DNA from: Acidisarcina polymorpha
Lineage (GTDB): Bacteria; Acidobacteriota; Terriglobia; Terriglobales; Acidobacteriaceae
Length of the DNA stretch: 64,000 nucleotides
Direction of reading: 5' to 3'
NCBI RefSeq assembly: GCF_003330725.1
Contig: NZ_CP030843.1
Location: forward strand, 62,001-126,000
Made by a program: the position numbers and the translations under genes. A model generated the notes under the pieces. The model made no database searches. It was not told the DNA's origin and saw nothing but the letters and a program-made list of their open reading frames with translations. Shown here piece after piece: positions 17,871-26,783 of the stretch. How positions within the stretch are numbered: the stretch's first letter is position 1; each line of letters opens with the position of its first letter.

Positions 17871-18565
17871 CTGTATTTAATTTTCCCCTCGGTATTGCGC
17901 GCAGAAGAACTGATGAGAGAACAGGTCAAACCGGCCCGCTCGTAACCTGTCCCAAGGCAAGGCATTTTAATGCCGGCGAGCTTGTAAGGTAGAGAGGGGC
18001 GCGGAGTACATCATGGCCAGAAGCGAAAGCTTCACCTATAGGCCGAATACATTGCCGCAGGCCACTTCATCTCATCTGGGCTTTATGCTTGCAATTAGGC
18101 GGCGGACCATACATTGCCTCGGGAGAGGAGGCCGTCGAGCGAGCTCGAAGAACGAGCGTAAAGTTTTTCGCCGTGGCGCAGCGGCGTGAGCTGTTCTTAC
18201 ACCCCATGATGGCCAAGTGGGACGGGACGGAAAAGGTGGTCATGCTCCCAGTTGAAAGTGCCTATCTCGATACAGCAGCCTCGGACAGCATAGAAATCTG
18301 CGTCAACATAGGTTGCCGAGCTTTGGGGAATGGCTGTTGAAGTGGGTTAAAGGCCGCACCGTTCGCTGTAGGTTCTACCGAGGTCGATGCGCCGAATGGC
18401 CCTCGGCCCCGTTTGAAGAAGGGCGATGGGATGGCATGCTTCGCCGACAGCAGCGCCCCCTTAAAGGTGCGTGCTCGGGTCTCTCAAGCGGGTACTGAAC
18501 ACCCAAGGACATTGTTCTGAAATAGATTCGTCACGATCCTCTTTGCCACTTTGCCTGTGCTGCTC
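17871..18565 (+). other. Long stretch without a convincing gene
   Basis: About 700 bases. A TAGAGAGG core followed by GCGCGGAGTACAT (17991-18012) repeats the iteron-unit wording, so part of this is plasmid-origin debris. GCGGCGGACCATACAT at 18099-18114 is the complement of a 16-mer found at 25232. An open frame at 18089-18340 (83 codons) has VKFFAVAQRRELFLHPMMAK and could be a small real protein, but nothing else supports it. Confidence 0.4.
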
Positions 18566-19063
18566 TTAATTCGGAAGCGCGACAGTATTCTGTCCAGACG
18601 CAAGCTTCCAACTACCATCGATCTGTTTAATTGCTAGATATTTGAAATGGGTGAGAAGCGTGCCTGGGGAAGACTCGACAATACCGGGCGGTAGCCCCAC
18701 AAAGTCGATGACGGTCTGGTCAGTGTCGATCAGGACTGCGGAGTCCGAGATCTGACTAAATCTGCGTAGAGCGATGGAGATTGTGCTGCCTTTGACTGGC
18801 CCAGCGAATATCTTGGCGTGTTGCTGTTGAACCGCGGCCCTTCCAGAAAAGATCTGACCTCGAATATTGATGAAGTCTGCGTCTTCGGTGAACTCATGGG
18901 CATATGAGAGGCTGTCGCCAGCATTCCAAGCGGACTGCTCCGTCGCGAGTATCTTCTCGATGGCAATCTGTGGGGTAACTTCAGCGGCTTTTACTCCACC
19001 GCAGCCAGTGGGTACGATTGTAAGCGTCATAATGAGTGCACCTATCCAGTTTTGAAATCGCAT
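18566..19063 (-). CDS. SnoaL-like / SgcJ-EcaC family secreted protein
   Basis: 165 residues from the ATG at 19063; the longer open frame has no support. A signal peptide with a lipobox-like VPTGCGG (Cys near residue 19) suggests a lipoprotein. The body matches the DUF4440/SgcJ-EcaC branch of the NTF2 fold: AIEKILATEQSAWNAGDSLS, FTEDADFINIRGQIFSGRAA, FLVDTDQT-like ILIDTDQTVIDF and LLTHFKYLAIKQIDGSWKLA. These small cone-shaped proteins bind hydrophobic ligands or act as enzymes; none can be specified here. Divergent from the regulator starting at 19168. Confidence 0.85.
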   Translation of the reverse strand: MRFQNWIGALIMTLTIVPTGCGGVKAAEVTPQIAIEKILATEQSAWNAGDSLSYAHEFTEDADFINIRGQIFSGRAAVQQQHAKIFAGPVKGSTISIALRRFSQISDSAVLIDTDQTVIDFVGLPPGIVESSPGTLLTHFKYLAIKQIDGSWKLASGQNTVALPN

Positions 19064-19167
19064 TGTTGTGCCTTTCCGGGATGACAGCTCGAACTGAATC
19101 GATAATGACGAAAACCTGTCTGTCATTCCTGAACGCGACCTGAAGTTTTTCTGAAGATGGGCGAGAA

Positions 19168-20960
19168 ATGGGCAGTGAAATCTGGAAGATGGATGGGTTC
19201 GAGTTGGACAGGCGTAGCTTCTCGCTGCGGGTTCATGGAACGATCGTGCGCCTGGACCCAAAGCCCCTGGAGCTACTGTTCCTGCTGGTGGAGAGTCAGG
19301 GGGCAGTGATCTCTCACGATGAGGCACTGCGCCGGGTATGGGGCGAAGATGTCTTTGTCAATGGTGAGGCGGCGCTTTACACGGCGGTAAAAAAGATTCG
19401 TCAGGCGCTCGGCGACGGGACTGTAATAGAGACGGTGACGGGCAGAGGTTACCGGCTTCGAATGCCGGTCAGAGCCGCATCAGGAAGTGCTCTTCCTGCA
19501 TCGTCTCCACCAGAAGGGCAGAGGCTCGCCATTCTTCCATTGCTGAATCTCTCCAACAATCCGAGCCAGGATTATTTTCTGATGGGTTGACCGAGGAACT
19601 CAGCAGCGCCGTCTCGCGTCTGCTGCATGGACAGATGGGAGTGATCTCAAGGACATCCGTGATGCGGTATCGCAATGTGAGCATGGCGATCGAGGAGATT
19701 GCCCGTGAGCTAAAGGTCAATTACCTGGTAGAGGGGAGCGTAAAGCGCGATTCCGGAAGAGTCCGGGTGACGGTGCAGTTGTTGCGTGCGATCGATGGGA
19801 CCGCGCTGTGGAGTGAGAGTTTTGAGCGCGTGCTCGATGACGCACTCGCAATGCAGTCGGAGATTGCGCTTGCAACTGCTACCGCCATCGGTATTCAAAT
19901 CGTGCCGAATGAAGCAGCGAGCATTCGCAAAAATAGATCCGGCGCTATCCATGCCGAGGTGCACGACCGCTACCTCAGGGCGCGACATCTCTTGAGTCTG
20001 CGTACGAAGCCTGCTATTCAGGCAGCGATACGATATCTGCGGGAGGCTCTTGCAATCGACCCGGTCTTCGCTCCAGCCATGGCAAGTCTGGCATTCTGCC
20101 ATGCGTTGCTGCCGATCACCAGCCTCTTGCGCCCTCATGACTGCTTCCCCGCGGCACAAAGCCTGGCAAGTGACGCGGTGTCGCTGGATGCGTCGCAAAC
20201 GGACGCGCATATCGCATTAGGACTGGTTGACTTCTGGTATAGGCGTGACTGGAATGCCGCACGACATCACTTCCTCCACGCTTGCACACTGAACCCGGGA
20301 GACAGTGCCCCTCTCATGTTCCTGGCGCATCTCCATTCGATACTCGGTGAGCACGAACAGGCGCTGACGACTCTTGGCGCAGCACTTATTCTGGATCCCG
20401 TCTCCCCTATCGTGAGAACGCATCACGGCCATTTTCTTTACAATGCGGGACGGTCTTTTGATGCGCTTCGCCCTCTGGAGCAGGTACTCGAGATGGCGCC
20501 ACAGTTCTGGGTAGCTCATCTGATGCGCGGGAAGGCCCTCGCTACTCCTGACCATGTTCCCGGGCAAATTCCCGGTCTGTCCGCTACCTCCCGTGAGGCA
20601 ATTGACTCATTCTTGCTGTCGGAACAGTTTGCCATGGGCAACAGCGAACCGCTGGCTTTTCGCATCCATACCATGGCTGCTATAGGGAGGAGCGTGGAGG
20701 CTGAGATGGCGTTCCGAACGATGCTGGAGATGCATCAAAGCGAGCTACTGCCACCGCTGCATCGGGCGCTGGGAGCACTGGCAGTCGGAGCCCCTTCCGC
20801 TGCACTTGAGTTAATCGAGGAGGCATTTGCGGAGAACGATGTTCGCCTGGTCTTCCTATTAGTGGAGTCGCGCTGGAACGCTTTGGGAGAAAGCTCTTAT
20901 GCAGACGCCTTGGAGCGAGCTAACCTGAGTGCCTACAAGCTCGCGAGTTCTGGAGATTAG
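19168..20960 (+). pseudogene. Winged-helix (CadC-like) / TPR regulator, one-base frameshift
   Basis: The first part (19168-19590) is an OmpR/PhoB-type winged helix: DGFELDRRSFSLRVHG, LDPKPLELLFLLVESQGAVI, AALYTAVKKIRQALGDG and TVTGRGYRL. The second (19587-20960) continues a family-typical sequence, TEELSSAVSRLLHGQMGVIS, then VNYLVEGSVKRDSGRVRV and TPR-like repeats over about 400 residues. Between them DYFLMG* should read DYFSDGLTEEL: one T appears missing from the T run at 19575-19578. If that is a sequencing error, the gene is intact (about 597 residues). Such proteins sense signals through the TPR part and bind DNA through the winged helix. No transmembrane segment seen. Confidence 0.85.
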
Positions 20961-21074
20961 GTGCTTCGGAAGGTCTTTGGCGGAGAACGAGTGATCAACG
21001 GGGAGGCTGTTTAAGAGTGCTCAGGTACGTATTTGAGAATTCCAGCAGCTCCGCGCAAATCTCAAATGGCCCCG

Positions 21075-21140
21075 GTAGGAACGCTCATCACCGATCGCCC
21101 CGGACAGATCCGTACGTGCGCGTCTACGCATACGGCTCTC
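21075..21140 (-). ncRNA. Group II intron relic (domain V and part of VI)
   Basis: On the minus strand, 21138-21107 reads GAGCCGTATGCG, a short loop, then CGCACGTACGGATC. This fits group II intron domain V: lower stem with the AGC triad paired to CGG, a two-base CG bulge and an upper stem. The following GGGGCGATCGGTGATGAGCG and TTCCTACC (to about 21075) could be domain VI and the 3' splice end. The terminal loop is not GNRA and the G3 pair is G-A, so it is divergent. No reverse transcriptase gene lies nearby, hence a relic. The rest of the 20961-21254 gap shows nothing recognised. Confidence 0.5.
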
Positions 21141-21254
21141 ATGAAGATGTCGGCAACTTGCCACAGTCAAGGGAGATTTCGACGGCTCAGTGAGTGCGTT
21201 GGCCTGTTCTCCTCAGTTGAAGACTCTTGAGGATTGCATTTGACAAACCGACTC

Positions 21255-22574
21255 TCAGGACTTGACGCCCTCTTCTGAACGCTTTGCGAAGAGCAGGAGA
21301 GCTATGCCGCTCGCAGCAAACAGTATGCCGGAGCACACCAGACCTCGCTGAGCGATCAGGTTCACAACTGTATCCACGTGCGTCTGCACGCGAAACAGTC
21401 GCTCGGCGATCCACATAGCGGAGGCAATGCAAGCGAATGCCGCTCCGGCTATACGAAAACCAGAATAAGCAGTCGTGCGACTCATTACGAGCAACGACGG
21501 CAGAACCAGTGCCACCACAAGTAGCTGCATCGTCTCGATCCCTAGATTGAACGACAGTATTCCGGCGACGCGATCCCATCGAGACATGCCAAGCCGATCC
21601 AGAGTGGAGGCGAAAGCCAGCCCATGAATCAGCCCGAAGAAAGCAGCGATCCATGCTTCTTTGCCAGGAAAGATGGGCCGCAGAGCGTACACGGCTGACA
21701 CCAGTATCGAGACGGCGATGAGTACCTCTACCGGTCGGCTGGGGACGTGGACGAAGTTCATCGCTGCCAGCGTCAGCGTCAGTGAGTGGCCGATCGTGAA
21801 TGCTGTGACAATGCCAAGGATGTGGAGGAGGCTTCGTCGCACAGTCGCCGGTGCACCCCAGCGTGGGCCGACAGCCAGTAGCGGCGCGGGAAGCAAGAGC
21901 ACCAGAAGGAAGAGTAGATGATCCGTTCCCTCGGCGATGTGACGCAACCCCAGATGGAACAGGCTGGAAAGCTGCAACCCCTTCCACCATGCCTGAGTGC
22001 GTGACCATCTGCTGAAGCTTCCATCTGCCGCGCCAGTCTGTTGGTAGTCCAGCTCGTAGACGGACTGTTGTGGATCTCTCTTTTGATCCACGACGTGAAG
22101 AGTCCGATCCTGCGGCACCTCCACATTCACAAGGTATACAGAGGAGCCGTTCCGATGGCGGTTGATAAGGACCAGAGCACGGTCCACGGTAGAGTCTGGC
22201 GGGAGATCGACGTGATACTCAAGATGAATCTCGCCGAGACCATCACGGAGGTGGGACGCATCGGGAATGTCCCACGAATCGAGTTGGGGCTTCATGGCCC
22301 GTCCATCGATCGAAAGGGAGAGATCCCCTATGACTTGATCTGCATAGGCGCGCTTCTCGTCTTCCGAAAACGACCCGTCACGGTTGGCATCGATCGTGGC
22401 GATGACGGAAGGTGCGACCAGCACGCCCGGAATCAAACGCATGGAGGCGTGAACCTGATTCGCTCCTAAGGAGAGGATCGTGGCCTGCAGGTATTCGTCG
22501 ATTCGATGTGCCCACGCCGGCAGGGAGCACACGAGGAGAACCATCGCCGTACACGGGGCCAGCTTCGTCTTCAT
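21255..22574 (-). CDS. HupE/UreJ family membrane protein
   Basis: 439 residues. Signal peptide (1-22, ending AWAHR), then an extracytoplasmic domain of about 180 residues with an EF-hand-like IDANRDGSFSEDE, then a membrane domain with 6-7 helices. The HupE signature is present: GLRHIAEGTDHLLFLLVLLL (H..EG.DH), FTIGHSLTLTLA and GLIHGLAFASTL with conserved His residues. HupE/UreJ proteins are linked to nickel or other transition-metal uptake. The ATG overlaps the stop of the DUF3500 gene upstream (ATGA), so it is translationally coupled as the last gene of the operon starting at 24970. Apparently intact. Confidence 0.9.
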   Translation of the reverse strand: MKTKLAPCTAMVLLVCSLPAWAHRIDEYLQATILSLGANQVHASMRLIPGVLVAPSVIATIDANRDGSFSEDEKRAYADQVIGDLSLSIDGRAMKPQLDSWDIPDASHLRDGLGEIHLEYHVDLPPDSTVDRALVLINRHRNGSSVYLVNVEVPQDRTLHVVDQKRDPQQSVYELDYQQTGAADGSFSRWSRTQAWWKGLQLSSLFHLGLRHIAEGTDHLLFLLVLLLPAPLLAVGPRWGAPATVRRSLLHILGIVTAFTIGHSLTLTLAAMNFVHVPSRPVEVLIAVSILVSAVYALRPIFPGKEAWIAAFFGLIHGLAFASTLDRLGMSRWDRVAGILSFNLGIETMQLLVVALVLPSLLVMSRTTAYSGFRIAGAAFACIASAMWIAERLFRVQTHVDTVVNLIAQRGLVCSGILFAASGIALLLFAKRSEEGVKS

Positions 22575-23729
22575 CGCTTGACGAGCGCCGTCCCGTAGTC
22601 GTTCGTTGGATCGCGATACATCGTATGGACGTGGTTCCCAGGCTCATCGCTCTGCGGAGCGTATTCGATGACGAGGTGCGGTCCCTGAAGCCGGTAGTAC
22701 GCCGTGATGTTGGTTCCAGCCTCTGCGTTTGTCGGGCCACTCCATGCGAAATACGTTTCCTTAAGGTCGGCCTTCATCTGGGTCATACGCGCCGCAGCGT
22801 ATGGTTCGGTCAGGATGCCGGACCACTCCGCAATCAGTTCCAGCAGCATGGCTTGCTGTTTCTCGCTCATGTTTGACGCCTTCAGGCCTTCGGGAGCAAT
22901 CTTCTTTCCGTCCTGTCCAGGCCCAAGCACGAGATCGGCGACCTGGTAGCTCAGCACCGCCTGTTTGCGCTGCGATTCGTCCAAAGCCTGAAGCAGTGCA
23001 AGCGCCTTGTCGCTCTCGCGTCCGACAGGTCGAATCGTCTTCCCATTCAGCTTGAATAGCGCCGGTTGTGCTCCTGTCAACGTGGGTGTCAGCACACCTT
23101 GGCTGCCGGCAATCGTAATGTTCAGGGCGAGATGATGCCCGCCAAACTGCAACATCCATGGCTGTGTCGCGGAAGGCGTACCAAGGAACGAGATGTAGTA
23201 CAGATCGGATCCGAACATATCGCCGCCCGGCGGTCCACCTCCAGCCCCTCCCGGCCCACCTGCACCGCCCGGTCCGCGTCCGGCGAACTGTGGCGGAGGT
23301 CCTCCCTGTCCACCCGGTGGTGGTCCCTGCGGACGCGGTCCACCGCCGCCGGGCCCGCGCTTCGAGCCATTCGCCTTAAAATCATCGTCTGCCTGACGAA
23401 TCTCGTTGACCTTCTCGAGCCCCATCGGACTAAGAACCGTGCCCATGAGCTTCATCGCGGCCTGCTGTTGCGGCACGGTCATCTGCTTTAGGCTGATTCC
23501 GCCACGCGGCACGAAACCGGTTGGAAAGTTCGACCACCGAGCCCGCTGCGTCGCATCATCGAACGCGTACAAACGCGTACATCAGTTTCTGTTTCTGTTC
23601 TGCGGAGAGCGTTGCGAGGAAGTCATTTGCTGCGCGCACGACCGCTTCAGTCGAGTTTGTCTGCTGCGCGTTTACGAAGACAGGAGCCCAGAGCGCAACC
23701 GCAGCCGCCAGTGACAGAAGTTGTTTCAT
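22571..23729 (-). pseudogene. DUF3500 secreted protein, first copy, 10-bp duplication frameshift
   Basis: The start ATG at 23729 gives a signal peptide (LLSLAAAVALWAPVFVNAQQ) and AANDFLATLSAEQKQKLMYA. A tandem repeat of about ten bases (GTACGCGTTTGTACGCGTTC, near 23568) then shifts the frame. The remainder reads FDDATQRARWSNFPTGFVPR, a Gly/Pro-rich linker, PWMLQFGGHHLALNITIAGS and ends YRDPTNDYGTALVKR. The GGHHLALN and TYFAWSG motifs are DUF3500 hallmarks. Both ends overlap neighbours by ATGA. Removing one repeat unit restores about 380 residues. Function of DUF3500 is unknown. Confidence 0.8.
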
Positions 23730-24970
23730 TTTGCCCCCGTGAGTTTGACGCCATAGTCGTTCGTGGGATCGCGATAGATCGTGTGGACGTGCATCGTGGG
23801 ATCGCCGCCAACCCCCTGCGGCGAGAATTCGATTACCAGCCGCGGCCCTTGTATGCGGTAGTAGGAACTCCCATTCTTGCCTGCCTCACGCTAGAGGTCC
23901 GCTCCATGCGAAGTATGTCTCGTTGAGGTCTGCCTCAATCTCGGCCATCCGCGTCTTTGCATAGGCATCGTTCACGATATCTGCCCATTGCGAGATCACA
24001 TTCAGCAGCATAATGCGCTGCTTCGCATCCATCTCTGACGCTTTCAGCCCTTCCGGCTGAATCTGCTTCCCCGCCTGGCCCGGGCCAAGCACGAGGTCGC
24101 GCACTTCGTAGTTCGGCACGACCTGCTTCTTCTGTTTCTCGGTCAACGCGTCCAGCAGCGCGAAGGCCGTGTCATTCTCCTGCGCCAGCACGCGAATCGT
24201 TTTCCCGCCATGCGTATACACCGAAGGCTGCGCGCCTGTGAGCGTCGGAGTCATCGTGCCATCCGCACCGGCGATCACGATGTTCAGGGCAAGGTGATGG
24301 CCGCCGAACTCCAGCATCCATGGCTTCGTTGCGCTCGGCTCGCCAAAGACCCCAATCGTATACACGGCCTCGCCCGATGCAAAGTTCGTTCCGGCATCGG
24401 TCAGCGGCTGATCCGATCCCATGATCTCTAACACCTTCTGATATCCCATCGGGCTAAGCACGGTCCGTAACAAGAGCATCGCCGCGGCACGTTGCGGAGC
24501 TGTCAACGCCCCAAGCTGAAGTCCGGGTCGAAGCACATCGCTTGCCGGATAATTCGACCACACCGCCTGGCCGTACTGTTCCCCGATGAAGCCGCCCGGA
24601 GGCCCCATGCCTGCTCTGCCGCCCGGGCCACCTTTCAGCCCTCCTGACGGGCCGCCCTGACCCGGCCCACCGAGTCCACCCGGCCCGCGGCCAGGTCCGC
24701 CACTGCCACCCGCTTGTCCGCCTGCTGGAGCACCCGGCGCCACCCCACCATCTGCTGTTCTATGAAACGCGAATTGAACCTTATGCCTCTGGTCTCCACT
24801 GAGGGACGCCAAGAAAGAGTTCGTGGCGTCCACAACGGCGCGGGTTTGGCCATCAGAGGGCGAGGATTCAACTGCCGCCCCTCGACTGTTTTCAAGACCG
24901 TTGCCGCGTGGCCGAAGATCAACGTGAGTGCGATAACAACACCGGCCACCGCGATCATTCTCTTCATCAT
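23726..24970 (-). pseudogene. DUF3500 secreted protein, second copy, two frameshifts
   Basis: The ATG at 24970 (MMKRMIAVAGVVIALTLIFG) opens a signal peptide. Near 24902 the frame shifts (GCAACGG where GCAAACGG is expected) to give ENSRGAAVESSPSDGQTRAV and DATNSFLASLSGDQRHKVQF. A Gly-rich linker, MLEFGGHHLALNIVIAGADG and NETYFAWSGPLA follow. A second shift near 23888 leads to EAGKNGSSYYRIQGPRLVIE and the end YRDPTNDYGVKLTGAK. The stop overlaps the next ATG (ATGA). It is a paralog of the following gene, so the operon holds a tandem pair feeding into HupE. Confidence 0.8.
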
Positions 24971-25581
24971 TTTCCGTGCCTTGGCGACATTGAACTCAGG
25001 AATTTGGGGACTTTTATCCTGTAACGGTAATGACGACAACTAATGCTATTAAGACTACGCCGACGATCTCTGAAATAAGCTGATTGATAGCAGGCGCTTC
25101 GGATCAATTGGATACTAGCGCTAGACGCGCTTCTTGTGTGTATCCGAATGATTCCCCCGGAGGTTCACGGTAGGCGCTCTAGATGGGTGAACAATCGCCA
25201 ACGCACTCACCGAGCTCGATTAGTACCGATTATGTATGGTCCGCCGCAGGACTGCAAGGGAGAAGCTACGTGCGATAGACAAGTCTGCGGCAATGTATCC
25301 GGCCTTTGTGTGGAGATCGTCTCTCCTGGCCACGATGAGTTCCGCTGCGTGCCTGTCCTTATAAGTCGGTCGGTCGTTGAAGACCAATATCGGTATCAGG
25401 TTGAAGGCGCGCCGTTGTGACTGTTCTTTCGTCGCCCCTCAAGATGCCATTTTTCTTGTTTGCTCGGTATTGTCTTCCGACTCTGGCTGTTTGTCCGAGG
25501 ACTTGAACGAGTTTTCCCGGCGGGCGTTCTGCCAATGCCGGCGAACGGCCGCCTTGTATACCTCCTCCCAGGGATAGGCAG
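24971..25581 (+). other. Intergenic stretch, little recognised
   Basis: About 610 bases between the DUF3500 operon start and the ISNCY remnant. Upstream promoter elements for the operon should lie near 24980-25060 but no clear boxes are seen. ATGTATGGTCCGCCGC at 25232-25247 matches the complement of 18099-18114 and nearly the IS110 left end at 16738. No gene is supported on either strand. Confidence 0.4.
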
Positions 25582-26324
25582 ACACTCGTGGGTACCTTCA
25601 CGAGCACGGTTGCCCTGTCGCCTTCTACTCCGACAAGCACTCGGTCTTCCGCGTCGTGCGCCAAGACACCAAGGGTGGTCAAGGCATGACGCAGTTCGGA
25701 CGTGCGCTCTCGGAGCTGAACATCGAGATCCTCTGCGCGAACTCCAGCCAGGCCAAGGGCCGCGTCGAGCGTGCGAACCGCACGCTGCAGGACCGGCTCG
25801 TGAAGGAGCTACGGCTTGCCGGCGTCAGTGACATGGCAGCCGGCAACGCTTTCCTGCCTGCGTTCATGGAACGCTATAACGAACGCTTTGCCGTGCCGCC
25901 GGCCAGAACACAGAACCTGCACCGTCCACTGCGAACAGCCACGCCCAGGCTGAACGACATCCTGTGTCACCGCGAGCAGCGCTATGTCGGTGCGCAACTC
26001 ACCTTCCACTACGACCGCAAGCAGATCATCCTGGAGCAAACCGATGTTGCGAAGGGATTGGAGGGCCAGTACGTCGAGCTGTTCGACCACTGGGAGAAGC
26101 CGCTGGAGGTTCGCTGGCGTGGTCACGTGCTTCCCTATCGCGTCTTCAGCAAGGACCAGCGTGTCAGCCACACGGCCATCGTCGAGAACAAGCGCCTGGG
26201 CGCAGCAGGACCTCCGGCTCGCCACGAGGTCATGACTAACAGCCAGAAGACCGGCTATAAGAAGCGAGTGAAGAGGACTTCTGATGGAACAAGTCCGCAC
26301 GGAGCGGTGGAAATGACGGTCTGA
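25582..26324 (+). pseudogene. ISNCY-type transposase, N-terminally truncated
   Basis: From YLHEHGCPVAFYSDKHSVFR onward it matches the integrase core of IS1202/ISDol1-type transposases: the second catalytic Asp in FYSDKHSVF, the Glu in QAKGRVERANRTLQDRLVKE, and the C-terminal YNERFAVPP, TFHYDRKQIIL segments. The first catalytic Asp and the N-terminal HTH are missing because homology starts at about 25582 after a TAG. The GTG at 25656 is an internal codon. Inactive. Confidence 0.75.
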
Positions 26325-26406
26325 TGGAAACCGTGGAACGATAAAGCCGTCCCACTCTTCCCACAGCCCTTGGAAATCACTTCGTGATTTCGCACATTCC
26401 CACCGC
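26304..26406 (+). repeat. Paired inverted repeat with inner hairpin after ISNCY transposase
   Basis: GCGGTGGAAATG (26304-26315) pairs with CATTCCCACCGC (26395-26406) with one mismatch. Inside lies the hairpin GAAATCAC TTC GTGATTTC (26373-26391). The same outer pair and an inner stem follow the unrelated IS110 transposase at 17812-17860. Confidence 0.6.
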
Positions 26407-26465
26407 AAGACAACGACGGCCCTTATACTGACATTTCTATTGGGCGCAGTACCCTGTCATTTCTA

Positions 26466-26783
26466 CTGAGCGCGAACAGAATCGCGGCTTATTGGCGCTA
26501 CGAACGAGCAGTTGTTTCCGCGCGGTGCGGTGTCTCCCCGAAGATCCCTCCCCCTATCGCTTTCGACTCAGGCGCAGAAGGAAATTTCAGCCGGAGGAAG
26601 GCTGCGGTCCGGATGTGGAGCTGTCGGTCAGGTACTCCAAGTGATAGTCCTGGTACCGAGAGTGACTCCTTGTGCTGCAAAGCAGCTGATTCTTGAGATG
26701 AGGTCTGAGATGTTCCGTCGTAGCGGGGCATCATGCGCGCAGAGCCAGGTGCATGCGCAGCGACGATCCCAAGGAGATAGAAC
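26466..26783 (+). other. Gap before the GMC oxidoreductase gene
   Basis: 318 bases with no supported gene on either strand. AAGGAGATAGAAC immediately before 26784 is a strong ribosome-binding site for the next gene. No clear promoter boxes. Confidence 0.4.

Larger units (their letters stand above)
25582..26465 (+). mobile_element. ISNCY (IS1202/ISDol1-like) remnant
   Basis: Carries the 3' two thirds of the transposase (25582-26324) and the right end. Two related end-like motifs, TGACATTTCTATTGGGCGC (26430-26448) and TGTCATTTCTACTGAGCGC (26455-26473), close it. The left end and first part of the transposase are gone. Confidence 0.65.

Noticed and set aside
18089-18340. 83-codon frame as a real gene
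   Set aside because: No family motif and no ribosome-binding site; it lies among plasmid debris. Kept only as a remark.
19571-19590. Programmed frameshift in the winged-helix/TPR gene
   Set aside because: There is no slippery heptamer or downstream stem; the site is a simple T run, and similar losses occur in unrelated genes.
21187-22008. 273-codon minus-strand frame
   Set aside because: It overlaps the HupE frame on the same strand in another phase; composition (Arg/Ser/His rich) is not protein-like.
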